A stretch of 64,000 bases of DNA, taken from Ceratobasidium sp. AG-K (Eukaryota > Basidiomycota > Agaricomycetes > Cantharellales > Ceratobasidiaceae). The position numbers and the translations under genes were made by a program. The notes beneath the pieces were generated by a model. The model did no database searches and was not told the origin of the DNA. It worked only from the letters and a program-made list of their open reading frames with translations. The stretch lies in the NCBI GenBank assembly GCA_037039685.1, contig JAWNGF010000010.1, positions 2,046,001 through 2,110,000 on the forward strand, written 5' to 3'. Within the stretch, counting starts at the first letter, position 1. The number at the start of each line of letters is the position of its first letter. Shown here piece by piece: positions 9,801-18,716 of the stretch.

Positions 9801-10785
9801 TCTAGTATGGCTACTCGGAAAAAACATTCAAACAAAGAGACCATCAAAGAAACTGGACAACAAAAAGCACGGGCCATTTGTCGTAAAGCGACAGATAGGA
9901 TCACACGCCTATGAGCTTGATCTACCAGCAACAATGAGGGTGCACCCTGTTTTCCACATTGATTTGCTCAGCCCTTACAAGGGAGACACCGAATTTAGCC
10001 GCAACCAACCCCGTCCACCGCCGATAATAACAGAAGAGGGAGAAGAAGAATACGAAGTAGAGAAAATTTTGGACTGGAAGGAGACAAAGGACGGTCTTTT
10101 TTACAGGGTCAGATGGAAGGGCTACGGAAGTGAAGAAGACACAGAACAAAGGGCGGAAGATTTTGGGCACCTTTCAAGGATCATCAAGGACCTTCTACGC
10201 CGACACCCCGAAGCTCCCACGCCATCCAACTACGTTCCAGGAAAGATAAAAGGCAGAAGGGGCAAAACTAGCAACGACATCTGCAAAACTTGCAACTACT
10301 CAAACCTTCGCTCCTCGCTCAACTCTCTTAACCTTTTTTGCGCTCTAAAATGCCTGCCGTCAGCCGTGCTACCATCGCCAACAACCTCGTCCGCGTCCTC
10401 GCAGGACCTGCTTTCGCCACGGCAAGGATCCTCGACTCCGGGGCCGCACTCTACGTCTTTAAAAGGTCCCAACAAAGCTCGGGAAGGATGCACTTTAGGG
10501 CGTCGGACGACGTCCTGCACTCGGACCTGGGAGAGTTCCAATGGGTTGGAAAGAAGTGGCCGACACGCATGCAACTCCTACGGAAGGACATATTCGTCTG
10601 CCGAGGATGCGCCGCTTTCCAGGTCTCCGAGGTCGTCCTCCTCTCCACCCACATGCTCGGGGTGGTTGAATGGGGACAAGAGGGAGCATACTCAAGCGAA
10701 TGGGTACCCGGGTATGACGGAAGGCAGCCAACGCTTCGGCCTAGATGGAACGACGCTTGGGACGCCAACTACGAGAAGGACCTAA
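6814..10785 (+). CDS. pol: Element A Pol: protease, RT, RNase H, integrase, chromodomain
   Basis: Pol is read by -1 frameshift from gag; the open frame runs from 6814 and residues here are numbered from 6871 (GTG). Protease LIDSGAS has Asp 40. RT has MPFGLKNAPAIFQ and the catalytic YIDD at 346-349. RNase H has LETDAS (Asp 495). Integrase has the HHCC finger (H..H about 709-719, CKTC about 747-750), the core with FDFVVKLP, SDRGTTF and PQTDGITERINQ, and a C-terminal GPFVVKR-like fold. A chromodomain (EYEVEKI, YRVRWKGYGSEED) is at about 1060-1105, which in chromoviruses targets insertion to methylated histone H3. The final 150 residues overlap ORF3 in another frame and are Ser/Thr/Pro-rich; they may be only the shadow of ORF3. 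Confidence 0.92.
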   Translation, partial: RKGGNNCRRLGKRRGLPLTVCGETKKPATETMYFRTTNESAIVYANVTRITEPIPTLIDSGASKNFLDISWARSNNIPLIELSTPRKVIGIQGKELSHQIRFKAKLKLEVEGRTFKQSFFAMPTGETKLILGLEWLEESNPVIDWKTKHIAWRSEAIQARTASIDDLPEEFKEFADVFSEEKFKRIPDHRPYDCAIDFKEGAELPKPARPIPLSPAESIALREYLDEEIAAGKIRPSKSPIASPCFFVKKPIDPKNPGAVRQLRLVQDLRGVNAITKDDRFPMPLMEDLLDKIKDAKIFSKIDLRMGFNNIRIKEGDEWKTAFRTKEGLFEYVVMPFGLKNAPAIFQRYMNHIFHDLIDVCVIVYIDDILVFSKDRSQHTVDVRKVLKILLEENLFAKLPKCEFFVTKLTYTGLGISDSGISMEEEKVKAIKEWKEPRTVKQVQAFLGFANFYRRFVPNFSRLAKPLTTLTRKENKWEWGNDQQEAFEALKAEISKEPTLRHPNPDKPFFLETDASGVAMGAILSQRQDDGYLHPIAFLSKSFNEAQLNYDVHDKELMAIIESLTHWRLYLEGTKDPITIYTDHRNLQFWKEARTFNRRHARWHQLLASYNFDIIYRPGILSSKPDLLSRRSDHEDIPTPEQVMLSAERFKGFMGQVDTNIIETIKEAQETDEGLAQIREICNSRETLPKTLQHSAKDYDFKEGLVWFKGRIYVPEDKESRLAIMRVHHDSKIAGHQGQARTLELISRRYFWPGMKQSINRYVESCKTCQRTKGSKSIVPIKPLEIPKGPWEDIAFDFVVKLPKSRGSDSILVVVDRFSRMAHFIPCKESHTASDLANLFITNVWKLHGFPKSTISDRGTTFNSKLMKAIYEKIGTSPGFSTAYHPQTDGITERINQWMEGWLRSFVNYRQDDWADLLPIAEFSYNLQKHRVTGSSPFEIVYGREPLWNISAEELAVPEANNIAEKWRKIHDKAIASMETQKLPGEEPKNKYQEGDLVWLLGKNIQTKRPSKKLDNKKHGPFVVKRQIGSHAYELDLPATMRVHPVFHIDLLSPYKGDTEFSRNQPRPPPIITEEGEEEYEVEKILDWKETKDGLFYRVRWKGYGSEEDTEQRAEDFGHLSRIIKDLLRRHPEAPTPSNYVPGKIKGRRGKTSNDICKTCNYSNLRSSLNSLNLFCALKCLPSAVLPSPTTSSASSQDLLSPRQGSSTPGPHSTSLKGPNKAREGCTLGRRTTSCTRTWESSNGLERSGRHACNSYGRTYSSAEDAPLSRSPRSSSSPPTCSGWLNGDKREHTQANGYPGMTEGSQRFGLDGTTLGTPTTRRT
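6844..6885 (+). promoter_or_regulatory. Programmed -1 frameshift signal between gag and pol (element A)
   Basis: The heptamer G GGA AAA (6844-6850) is in the gag frame as X XXY YYZ. A 5-nt spacer follows, then a stem GGTCTC (6856-6861) / GAGACC (6880-6885), extendable by CC/GG with one bulged A. The pol frame is -1 to gag, is open from 6814 and has no ATG near its start. The same heptamer and stem occur in C (38509-38515) and D (27350-27344). Confidence 0.8.
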
Positions 10786-11114
10786 GCGACTGGAGGATGG
10801 AGAGGGGCCGATACCAGAAGGAAAAGATTGAATGGGAGCCCTTCTGGTGGAAGAAGGAGGAGACTGATGAGTCAGCATGGAAGGAGGAGGAGCCCGATGT
10901 GCGCCAGTGGGACAAGGAGTTTGTGGAGGTTCAGGAAAGGGTTTTGGACTGGGCCAGGGCGGACTGGACAAAGGAGGAGACCTGGGAGGAATGGGAGAAA
11001 TTCTCGGACGAACCAGGCAATACCGTCTTCAATCCGATCGACCTGACTTTGGAAGAGGAGGAGGGGTTGGAGGAATATATGCTGAAAAAGGAAAAGGACT
11101 GTGCGGTGCAGTAG
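10350..11114 (+). CDS. Element A ORF3, Trp-rich accessory protein
   Basis: A 254-residue protein lies in a different frame from pol and overlaps its last 436 nt. The start is the ATG of MPAVSRAT, conserved in C (42015) and D (22962). The N-terminal half (TARILDSGAALYVFKRSQQ, DLGEFxWVGKKWPTRMQL) includes a CRGC pair. The C-terminal half is unusually rich in Trp and charged residues (EWEPFWWKK, RQWDKE, LDWARADWTKEETWEEWE). Near the end NPIDLTLEEEE fits a SUMO-interacting motif. It is not an envelope: there is no signal peptide and no membrane segment. I do not recognise the family, and how it is translated is not evident. Confidence 0.75.
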   Translation: MPAVSRATIANNLVRVLAGPAFATARILDSGAALYVFKRSQQSSGRMHFRASDDVLHSDLGEFQWVGKKWPTRMQLLRKDIFVCRGCAAFQVSEVVLLSTHMLGVVEWGQEGAYSSEWVPGYDGRQPTLRPRWNDAWDANYEKDLSDWRMERGRYQKEKIEWEPFWWKKEETDESAWKEEEPDVRQWDKEFVEVQERVLDWARADWTKEETWEEWEKFSDEPGNTVFNPIDLTLEEEEGLEEYMLKKEKDCAVQ

Positions 11115-11141
11115 GTCCGTTCAGGTCCCCCAAACGGACTC

Positions 11142-11155
11142 TTAGGGGGGAGTAA
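11142..11155 (+). other. Element A polypurine tract
   Basis: TTAGGGGGGAGTAA directly precedes the 3' LTR. The same G-run with AGTAA precedes the 3' LTR in C (42815-42824) and, on the minus strand, in D (22157-22167). Confidence 0.75.
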
Positions 11156-11612
11156 TGTCGTGAGCTAGCTCACTCCATCGGACTCGCCCACCGTCTAGCC
11201 CGCCTGTCTCCCGCTTTGTGTTGTGTTCCCCCGTTTCCGTTTGCCGCGTTGCCACCTTCTTGTGGTTGTTCTGTTTCTTTGTGTAACGCGGCTGTGCTTT
11301 GTACGAGTCATGTCTGTTTATACAGCATGACTCACATGGACACTCCTGACTGGCTTGTATGTATGACTCGTGTGGCTGCGTCTTGTATGACTCAGTCACT
11401 TTCTGAATATATATAGAGGACCAACAAGCCTGGTAACCCCAGCTTGTTTTGTCTCGTCAAACATCCCCTTTGAGTGACACTTTAAACCACCCCTACCCTC
11501 AAGAGCCTACAGACACTTAAGTGTGTTGCGGTTCAAGAGGTCACTTAGGTCTTGGTGCCGTCCACTCTCCATCGCGGCTTATCTCATAGCCACTAAGAAG
11601 AAGCTTACGACA
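11156..11612 (+). repeat. Element A 3' LTR
   Basis: It has the same length (457 bp) as the 5' LTR and appears identical. TSD AGGCG follows at 11613-11617. Confidence 0.95.
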
Positions 11613-11879
11613 AGGCGACAAGGGAAACCAAAAAGAGAGAAAGCAAGAGTCTGAGAGAAGAGAGGAAAGAACAAAGGAAACGTGATAAGTCCATGGAGAC
11701 CAAGGAGATAAGGGAACAGGCCAGGCAGGCATGTCCTGCAGTCAAGGCTTACATAAGGGCGACTAAATGCGCCAAGGCGAGAAGAACAAGACCAAACACA
11801 AGACAAACAAGAGAACAAGAAGAGGACAAGAAAAGGTTGTGACACTACCCCCCCTTCTAGGTTAGAGATGTCACATGGG

Positions 11880-12130
11880 CCAGACACAAGGGACCGTACC
11901 TGTGAACACGGGCCCCTGGTGTCTGACCCTCTGCCTGGACCGTCCCTTGGACTGTGCACATTCATAGAGGGTTCCACATGGGACCGTGCTGACCCGTGGT
12001 CCCATGGATCTGTGGGTCGCATGTAATACACGGGTCGCACGGGTCACACGGGTCGCACAAACCACGGGACCGCAGTTCTGTGAGTATTTGCACTCCCACA
12101 CTGCGGTTTGTTTGGCCCATGGGTTTGTAC
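11880..12130. repeat. hAT left subterminal repeats
   Basis: GGGACCG recurs at 11890, 11980 and 12066, with related CCGTCCC, GGTCCCATGG and three close CGGGTCRCA(C/T) copies at about 12027-12055. In other hATs such subterminal repeats are transposase-binding sites; that role is inferred here. Confidence 0.6.
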
Positions 12131-12343
12131 TGGGAGGGTACTCTCCCCTGAGAACTAGTTACCCTTCAGTCCATAGGTACTTGCGGTCTTAGACAGGCTG
12201 CTGTGACATGCCACACTCAGCTGTACATAAGTATCTCGGGCTCACATGAAAGCTACATGAAAAACATATGTATTATACCAAAAACTATGTATAACAAAGC
12301 AAGGGCATCTACAAACACAACGAGGATCCACGAACTAACATCA

Positions 12344-15300
12344 GTCATCTAAGTCATCAACATCAATGTCGGACGAGGGATCCAGCATCTCCTCATCATT
12401 GGTCTCCTTGTTGGATGGCTCATCCTCCGACTCCGCCCCAGCAGCAAGTGCCGCCGCCTCGGCTTCTGCGGCCTGCAGCTGGGCTTTTGCAGCCTTTGCT
12501 CGGGCAGTCGCCTGGGCTTTCTCCCGCGCTCATTGGTGGGCCTTTGCGAGAATCCCCGGCAGAACAATGTTTGCCCGCGAATACGCACCCAGGGATGCAG
12601 TCGATTGAATTGTATACGCGGACATCCGGTGGTGACGCTTGCTGACCAAGTTGCTAACAAATGAGAAGGCACGCTCAACTTCTACGCTTGTAGCTGTCAC
12701 ATTAATGAGCATGATGGCAGAAACAACATGAGATCAATGCGACGTACCGGGTGCCCCGAGCACATCCAATGCCATCTGTGTGAGCCCGTTGTGCTCATTG
12801 CCGGCGAGCCATTGCATGTACCACCAAGCAAGAGGGTTTACAGGCCGGACACGGCCACCCTTGGTCCGCTCAAGCGTTGGTTTCCCTGAGAGAACGGTTT
12901 AGTTCTAGGAAACCACATCAACACGCGACTTACCAGTAATGAAACTCGTAACGGGGTCAACTGGTTTGTCGTTATTGTCGGCCAGCGACCCGTAGATGTT
13001 GTCGGCAAACGACTGCGCGGCGGAATGGCGGAGTGTTAGCACCAGACATGAATACAGGGTATGGACTCACAGAGTACCCAAACTGGGAGTGTGACGACAC
13101 ATCGTCACCGGCGCCATAATTGTTTGGTTTGTAGAACTTGTTCCAGTAGTCCAGCGCAATGCTACTCGCCTCCTCAATCCATTCAGATTGCCAATCGAGG
13201 TGTACGAGGTATGCCTGTTGGTTTGATGGATGCAGCACTAAAAGTAGGTCAGTACGTGGGTGAAATAAGATACGGAAAACAAACAAATTGCGAGTCGGTA
13301 CAAATGCGAAGAGTCCGAGATCACATAATACTTGTTAAGCTTCAAGCGCGCTCAATTTGCTGCGTGGCGAGCCCAAAGCGGGAGGTGTTGGTCCTCGGTC
13401 ATGTTTGAGTACTCGTGGTTGAGGCTGTCATAATGTACGAGTACGTCCGCCAGCATGGGAACATTCGACTGTGACATGATTTTGGTCAACGTTGTGAGCG
13501 GCTGCAATAAAACCTAAATAAATAGAAGACAATCGACGAGGAGAAACGAACTTACAAGCAGGAGCTGGAGTAGGAGCTTCATCACCTTGAACTCCTCCCT
13601 CGTGAGGCGCTTTTTGAGTGGGACCTCACCCGTTTTCTGGAATGTCAGACTATGAATAACTGTGAGTATCCCCAAGCTATGTATACATAAGTAATCAACT
13701 TACATGCTGTCTTCGAGCCGCACTGCATCCTTGATCATCATGGCCGTTGAATTCCACCGGGGGGCAACATCGTGCTGCACGTTGTGCGGTGTCGGGAGCT
13801 CGAGCTGAATGCAATGGTCCTGGAACTCGGTTCGAAAGCAAGGAGAGAACCGGAGCTTGCGGGCGAGCCACGCAATCTGGCCGTGTGTGAGCGGTGTGGT
13901 CAACAAAAAAAAAAGAGGACAGGTACCTTGTACAGCGCCTTCAGCGTGCTCCGTAGCTCCTTTTCCTCGCGTGAGCCCGCTGGCATCTCTGGCACGAAGA
14001 TATCCGAGACATCCTCGTCGTCCTCGTCGTCCTCGTCTTCATCTAGCGTGCGTGAATGGGCCGTGCCGTCATCCTCGCCCGCCTCATCCTAAGACAACCC
14101 GTTTGATCAAGCGAATTCGAAATGAGCAGGGGCACGACGTCACATACCTTGGCATTGAAGTCCAGGTCTTCATCCACGTCCTCACCATCAGTCTCAAAGT
14201 CATCCGCCTTGTCCAAGCTTGATAGGCCGCCATCGAGCTCCGCATTGTGATTGCCGGTCTTTTTGTCAGCTTCGGCACGTTTTTGCACAAAGGGTGGAGC
14301 AATCGCCTGGTGCTCGTCAGTGAAGAACCAATGGGAGAGGAAACAAGGTGGGAGGGGACAAAGTTGGATGGGCTCGGTCCACGACTCAAGCCTGCTAAGT
14401 CGGAAACACGTACCTTTGATGTCAAATTCAGTATGTGGGGGATGCAATGGATCCGAGCAACGGGACCGGTAAGCCGTTTCATCTTGAACTTCTTGAAATG
14501 GTCCATCATGCCGCCATTGTTTGAGGCGTTATCACATACAACCCCCCACACCTAGTTGGTCGAGATCAGTCGATAGGTTGCGAAGACCCGTAGCTACACT
14601 CACCCGGTCTTGAATACCGAAGTGTGTCAATACCTGGTAAACAGTATTTGCAAGCGCAACGCTCGTGTGTTTCCCGGAAAAGCTAGAGAATACGAAGGTC
14701 ACTAAGTGGCAATAAATCGTGCGGGGTATGTACCTGAGACATTCGAGAACAAAACGCTCCATCTGGAGCGAGTTCTCTTTCACTGTGGGGTGGAAAATGA
14801 CAATGCCAAGATAGTCGTGACCGTTCCCGGACTGGCACAAATCGAGCGCGATATGCAAAGCCCCAACGATATTCTAGTGAGGGAGGTCGTCAGTATGCAA
14901 ATGGTCATGCTCACTCAGGGACGCACCAAAAGCATTGTTTTGATTACTTTCTGCATCATTTGATACATCACTGCTATGTCTTTGACTAGAGTCGTACGAT
15001 GCGGGAGCATCTTAACGACTGCGTTAGGCATAAGTTTATGAAGCTGTCACCAAATCAGCGATATAAGTATGCGGCTTGAGTATTGGACTCATGTAATGAT
15101 CGTCAACGGTGCCAAACGAGCGGCCGTCCTCGGAGATCCAAAGGGCGGCGTATTCTCGAACCTCGTAGTTCGAGAGAACACCTCCCCCGCCAGTGATGCC
15201 AAAGTTGTTCAGAGTGCCCTGGTGCTTGCGAAGCTTGCAGCGAGCTTGGTGTTTGAGGAGCAATGACGTGTCGGAAGCGCTGATCCAACGAGTAACTCTC

Positions 15301-15948
15301 TTGCGACACCTGAGTGAAATGTCAGCCGATTGAGAACGCATACATCACTAAAGAACCATACGTTTTGCAAACAAAGGCATACATCGTGTACGTGCCGCCT
15401 TTCGCCTTCGGCTTTACCAATTTTGGCAACTCGAACGTGGCGTACGCACCCGAGATGCTCTTCTTGATGCGCTCAATCATTGCCGCTGGATTCGACGTGA
15501 GTAAAGAGTGATTGAGAGCCGAAAAAACTCACCAAGCTCTTCTTTGACAGGAGCCGCCTGGCAACATTCCATCATGGATTGCCTGGTCGCGGCATTCCTG
15601 GCTGACTGCTCCTCTAATGACAGAGCAGCGCTAACCGTTCTCGGTTTCTTAGGGTGAGGCGGTGCAGTCGGTTCGTTTGTTTTTTTGTTGGTCTTCTTCT
15701 GTTTACCTGTAACAAGTATCACAGCATGAGTCAACGCCGCAGAGATGGGTCCAGCGCAATTACTTACTCGACTGCGTCACCAGACTCTTTGATCAAGTGC
15801 GCTTGGTGGGTGCAACCTTTGGCTTATCTACTACGCGGTGCGTTAGGCCTTGAGGAAGGGGCTGCGCAAAGAACCTACCCTTTGGTTGACGACCACAGGA
15901 AGCTCCCTCCTCATCAGAGTCAGGAACGTAAGTCGAAGTGTGGGCCAT
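12344..15948 (-). CDS. hAT transposase, multi-exon
   Basis: The DDE transposase of this element, split by about ten short introns. The proposed start is MAHTSTYVPDSDEEG at 15948. A Lys-rich N-terminal exon follows, then a BED-type finger (FVCKTC joined across an intron to RKRVTRW..LLLKHQARC, near 15260-15380). The first catalytic Asp is in HIALDLCQSGNGHDYLGIV (near 14830-14860). The second is in WGVVCDNASNNGGMM (near 14530-14550). The last is the Glu of SVEVERAFSFVSNLVSKRHHR in the hATC dimerisation domain (near 12630-12690). An in-frame TGA follows AKAHQ near 12533, where CGA would continue an Ala-rich acidic tail ending DIDVDDLDD at 12344. The hATC domain is complete before that stop, so activity may survive. 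Exon edges are approximate. Confidence 0.8.
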
Positions 15949-17689
15949 GTTAGCGAGCAAGAGCTGAACGTTGTCCCACCACGCCTCAATCATATGGAGC
16001 TGATTGAGAGTGAGCGACTGAAAACATAGCTCGTTTTCTATCATTATAATGTCGCTGTAAGTGTTTCCGTCGTTGTTGAAGTGTCCGATTGATCCCAGTG
16101 AATAGCCCGCGTTTGCCGTCATGGTATGTCAACTTGATAAGCCCAATCACATGTAAATAAACACCGTCCCACAACTTCCGGCCACCACTCCTCACTTCTT
16201 GCTCCTTCTCTTACGCTCGTAATTAATTTAATGCCATTCCCGTGGTGTTCCACGTCGTATCTCTTATGTGCGTGAGTCCGTTTTGCATTGACGTGGGGTT
16301 AAAACGGTGCACTAATTGCCGTAAATTCATGCCAGGAATTGCCAAGGCCCTGGCGCTGTACCTGGTCGTGGCGCGACTGACTTGTCGGACAACTTACACC
16401 GGATGTACTGAGCAGGATCTTGTGAGTTCTATGCTCACTGCCTCTACCAGAAACATTACTGAGCCTGTGTTGCTCATACTTTATGGTATAAAGACACGCC
16501 AATGCCAGCAGAATGGCGATCGCCTTGGATCACGGCCGCGCCACCCAGGGATCCGACACCGACACTGACAGCACCTTCCGTGCGACACGCGTGGCTTCTT
16601 TTTCCGCGTTTGCAATTCTTTCGAAGTAGGTACCTGAAGCCAAGCCGTACTAGCGTGCAACAGTTCTTGGCTTGCAGAACCATTTAATGGGCCTGTGCGG
16701 TGAGTCAATGTTATTGCCTGCCACTCCCTCACACCTCGAGCGCCCCTCCAGGCCTCTCTCCTGCTTGACACCATCACTTTTCATGTCCTTGTACTCCCCT
16801 CACCGTCACTATTGACCCCGACCCCCAACACTCACTCTCAATAACCCCTCTGGCCCAATGTCTGTCAAAACCCTCTCCAACATCCTTTGTGGAAACTTCC
16901 TCGACATTGTCTTTGACAATTTCCCCTCTGACATTCTCGACAAGCTCCTCCACCAGCTCTTGTCACGTTCGCTTCATACTGGTGCTGCCATCAACCCAAC
17001 CCCTGTTGGCCTCTCACATCACCTTTTAGCTGGTACTTTGGGCTCTTCGTCTCTCCATTTCCGTTCTTCTCATTCCTTTCTCTTTGATTGCTAATTTCCA
17101 CGCCTCAATATTTTGTCGGGGGTTACATCATGATTCACTGGTTCCCCCGTGCCCAACTCAGTAAGTATCTCAATCCTCTAATGTTTATTTTGATCTAAAC
17201 CTGCCCCCTTAGACGTCTTCCTTCAAGTATCATCATAACATCCTTTACCTCTGCAACTTACATCCTTAATGTAAGTGTATCATTCTCAAACTGAATTGCG
17301 TCTCAATGCTCACTTGTTCTCATATCTAGTTGTCCTTCTGAGGTTGTCGGGCCAATCAGCCTGAGGAACTCTGGCTTTGCTATTCTGATGTGCAGCACCT
17401 CCTACTGTTTGGATTTTCTTGATATGCTCGTTTAGAGTGCTTGTTCCTATATTGTACTCATCAATCTGTTTTCTCTTGTATCGATTTTCTTTACTCAGTA
17501 ATTGCATGATAATCTTTCTATTGTGTCGTGTGTTGGTTTTTCATCTAGTGTCCAATCATGCCCGTATGCTATTGGCCCTGATTACTGGTTGGGTTTGACA
17601 GCTCTCAATTGTTGTGCTGGGTAACTCGGGAAGTAGCTGCAGATATCTGAGATGCAGTGTGCCCGTGAATGAGGAACCAGAGGACCCTG
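15949..17689. other. hAT 5' region without a recognised gene
   Basis: This stretch lies upstream of the transposase start. Short open frames exist (for example plus strand 16858-17094, minus strand 16122-15793), but none has a recognisable motif or clear splice continuity. It may hold extra 5' exons or promoter sequence of the transposase. I see nothing firm. Confidence 0.4.
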
Positions 17690-18205
17690 ACATAGCTGAC
17701 CCGTGAGTCCGGGATCTGACATCCATGGACCCGTAGACACACAGTCCCGTGTACCCGTAGACACACGGTCCCGTGTACCTGTAGACACACTGTCCCATGT
17801 ACCCATAGACCCACAGGCTCATGGAACCGTAGACACACGGTCCATGGGACCGTGGGACTGTGGGACCATGTACCACAGGACTGTGTGTCTACTGGTCCAT
17901 GTGTCTGTGGTCCCATGTGTCCCAGAGCCCATGGGACTGTGGTCTGTGCTGCATGGTCCCGTGGTCCCGTGGTCCCGTGGTCCCATGCACCATGGTTCCG
18001 CGGCACACAGGACTGTGGCCCTGTGTCCCATGGTCCTGGGTAACCGTGGTCTGCGGGCCCCTGGGCTGCTGCCAGGGTGAATCCCTGCAGATCATAGACT
18101 GTGCACAGTCCCGTGTTGGCTCTCTCACTCCACAGACTGTCCCACGGACCTTCATGCACAGGTAACCACGGGTAATCCGTGGGTACCTGCAGGGACCGTG
18201 CATGG
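17690..18205. repeat. hAT right subterminal repeat array
   Basis: Imperfect ~22-24-bp units of the form GTCCCGTGTACCCGTAGACACAC run from about 17740 to 17840. They are followed by short GGTCCCGTG and GGGACCGTG units in both orientations, including three GTCCCGTG in a row near 17957-17980. This explains the long overlapping open frames on both strands here. Confidence 0.65.
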
Positions 18206-18242
18206 TAGGTCCTCTTGCGACATCTCTATTCTAGGTTGGGGC

Positions 18243-18716
18243 TCACTCCACCAACACAAACTCCTCAGCATCATCACATACAAATGGGTCCTCAGCCAAC
18301 CCTGTCCCTGTCCACACCCCATAATCCTCCTCCTCATCTGTCAAATCAATTACCACCTCCTCTCTAACCTCTAGGTTGACAGTGAGGTCGACTATCTCAA
18401 ATGGGTCGCCTCCGAGACGGACCTTGCAAGACCTGTCCATGATCTCAAGGGCGTCGTGGATGTTGTTGGCTGCGTAGGCAATCCAGTTGCGCCAGCGGAC
18501 AAGGGGGCCGCCGACAAATGACCGGGGGGCTTCCCCACACCAGTAGTGCGCGGATACAATGAAATAAAAGTGTGGGCGCATGCCGGGATGCCAGTACATG
18601 CCTTGCTCCTGGGGGGGGATGATTTCAAGGGACCGTTTGAAGGCTGCTGAACAGGTGTATAGGTCGTGGTAGACCTGGACCATGACTGAGTTAGTGGATT
18701 GGCATACAGAGGACAT
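18243..18716 (-). CDS. Element B ORF3, accessory protein with acidic IDLT motif
   Basis: This third ORF of the B/E family overlaps the end of pol in another frame. The start chosen is the ATG at 18716 because MSSVCQ aligns with the MSRFAN start of the element E copy; an upstream ATG at 18746 is possible. The shared core includes SAAFKRSL, GMYWHxGM, FYFIxS and GxPLVRWRNW. The acidic tail holds EIVDLT and VVIDLTDEEED, which fit the hydrophobic-core-plus-acidic pattern of SUMO-interacting motifs. I do not recognise the core fold. The frame is still open although the rest of B is decayed. Function is unknown. Confidence 0.65.
   Translation of the reverse strand: MSSVCQSTNSVMVQVYHDLYTCSAAFKRSLEIIPPQEQGMYWHPGMRPHFYFIVSAHYWCGEAPRSFVGGPLVRWRNWIAYAANNIHDALEIMDRSCKVRLGGDPFEIVDLTVNLEVREEVVIDLTDEEEDYGVWTGTGLAEDPFVCDDAEEFVLVE

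Larger units (their letters stand above)
4389..11612 (+). mobile_element. Element A: complete Ty3/gypsy chromovirus, apparently intact
   Basis: Two 457-bp LTRs (4389-4845, 11156-11612) look identical by eye and are flanked by TSD AGGCG (4384-4388, 11613-11617). It is inserted in the 3' LTR of element B. Internal order is primer site, gag, pol with a -1 frameshift, ORF3, polypurine tract. No internal stop interrupts gag, pol or ORF3, so with identical LTRs this is a candidate for a recent and possibly autonomous insertion. Confidence 0.95.
4171..11844 (-). repeat. Element B 3' LTR, interrupted by element A
   Basis: The halves 4171-4388 and 11618-11844 (the second target copy, 11613-11617, excluded) sum to 445 bp, the length of the other B LTR. 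The LTR begins TGTCACAACC and ends GGTTGTGACA. A polypurine tract (in plus-strand reading ctacccccccttct) follows at 11845-11858, as in element E at 28011-28024. Confidence 0.9.
11863..18228 (-). mobile_element. Complete hAT-superfamily DNA transposon
   Basis: The element is 6,366 bp with terminal inverted repeats TAGAGATGTC at 11863-11872 and GACATCTCTA at 18219-18228 (13 bp with one mismatch). A perfect 8-bp TSD TTCTAGGT is at 11855-11862 and 18229-18236; 8 bp is the hallmark length of hAT. It sits next to the polypurine tract of element B. The transposase is on the minus strand (12344-15948). Both ends carry dense GGGACC/GGTCCC-rich subterminal repeats. Confidence 0.93.

Noticed and set aside
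10350..11114. ORF3 as an envelope gene
   Set aside because: No signal peptide, hydrophobic segment or cleavage-site pattern is visible; the protein is highly charged and Trp-rich.
16858..17094. Plus-strand frame starting MSVKTLSNIL in the hAT as a second transposon gene
   Set aside because: Short, no motif, no partner exons, and opposite to the transposase; not supportable from sequence alone.
17605..18203. Long overlapping open frames on both strands, rich in Gly/Pro/Val/Cys/Thr/His
   Set aside because: They are produced by the short tandem repeats at the hAT right end; period and composition explain them.
17690..18205. CRISPR-like array of short repeats
   Set aside because: Units are imperfect, directly adjoining and without unique spacers; they are transposon subterminal repeats in a eukaryotic genome.
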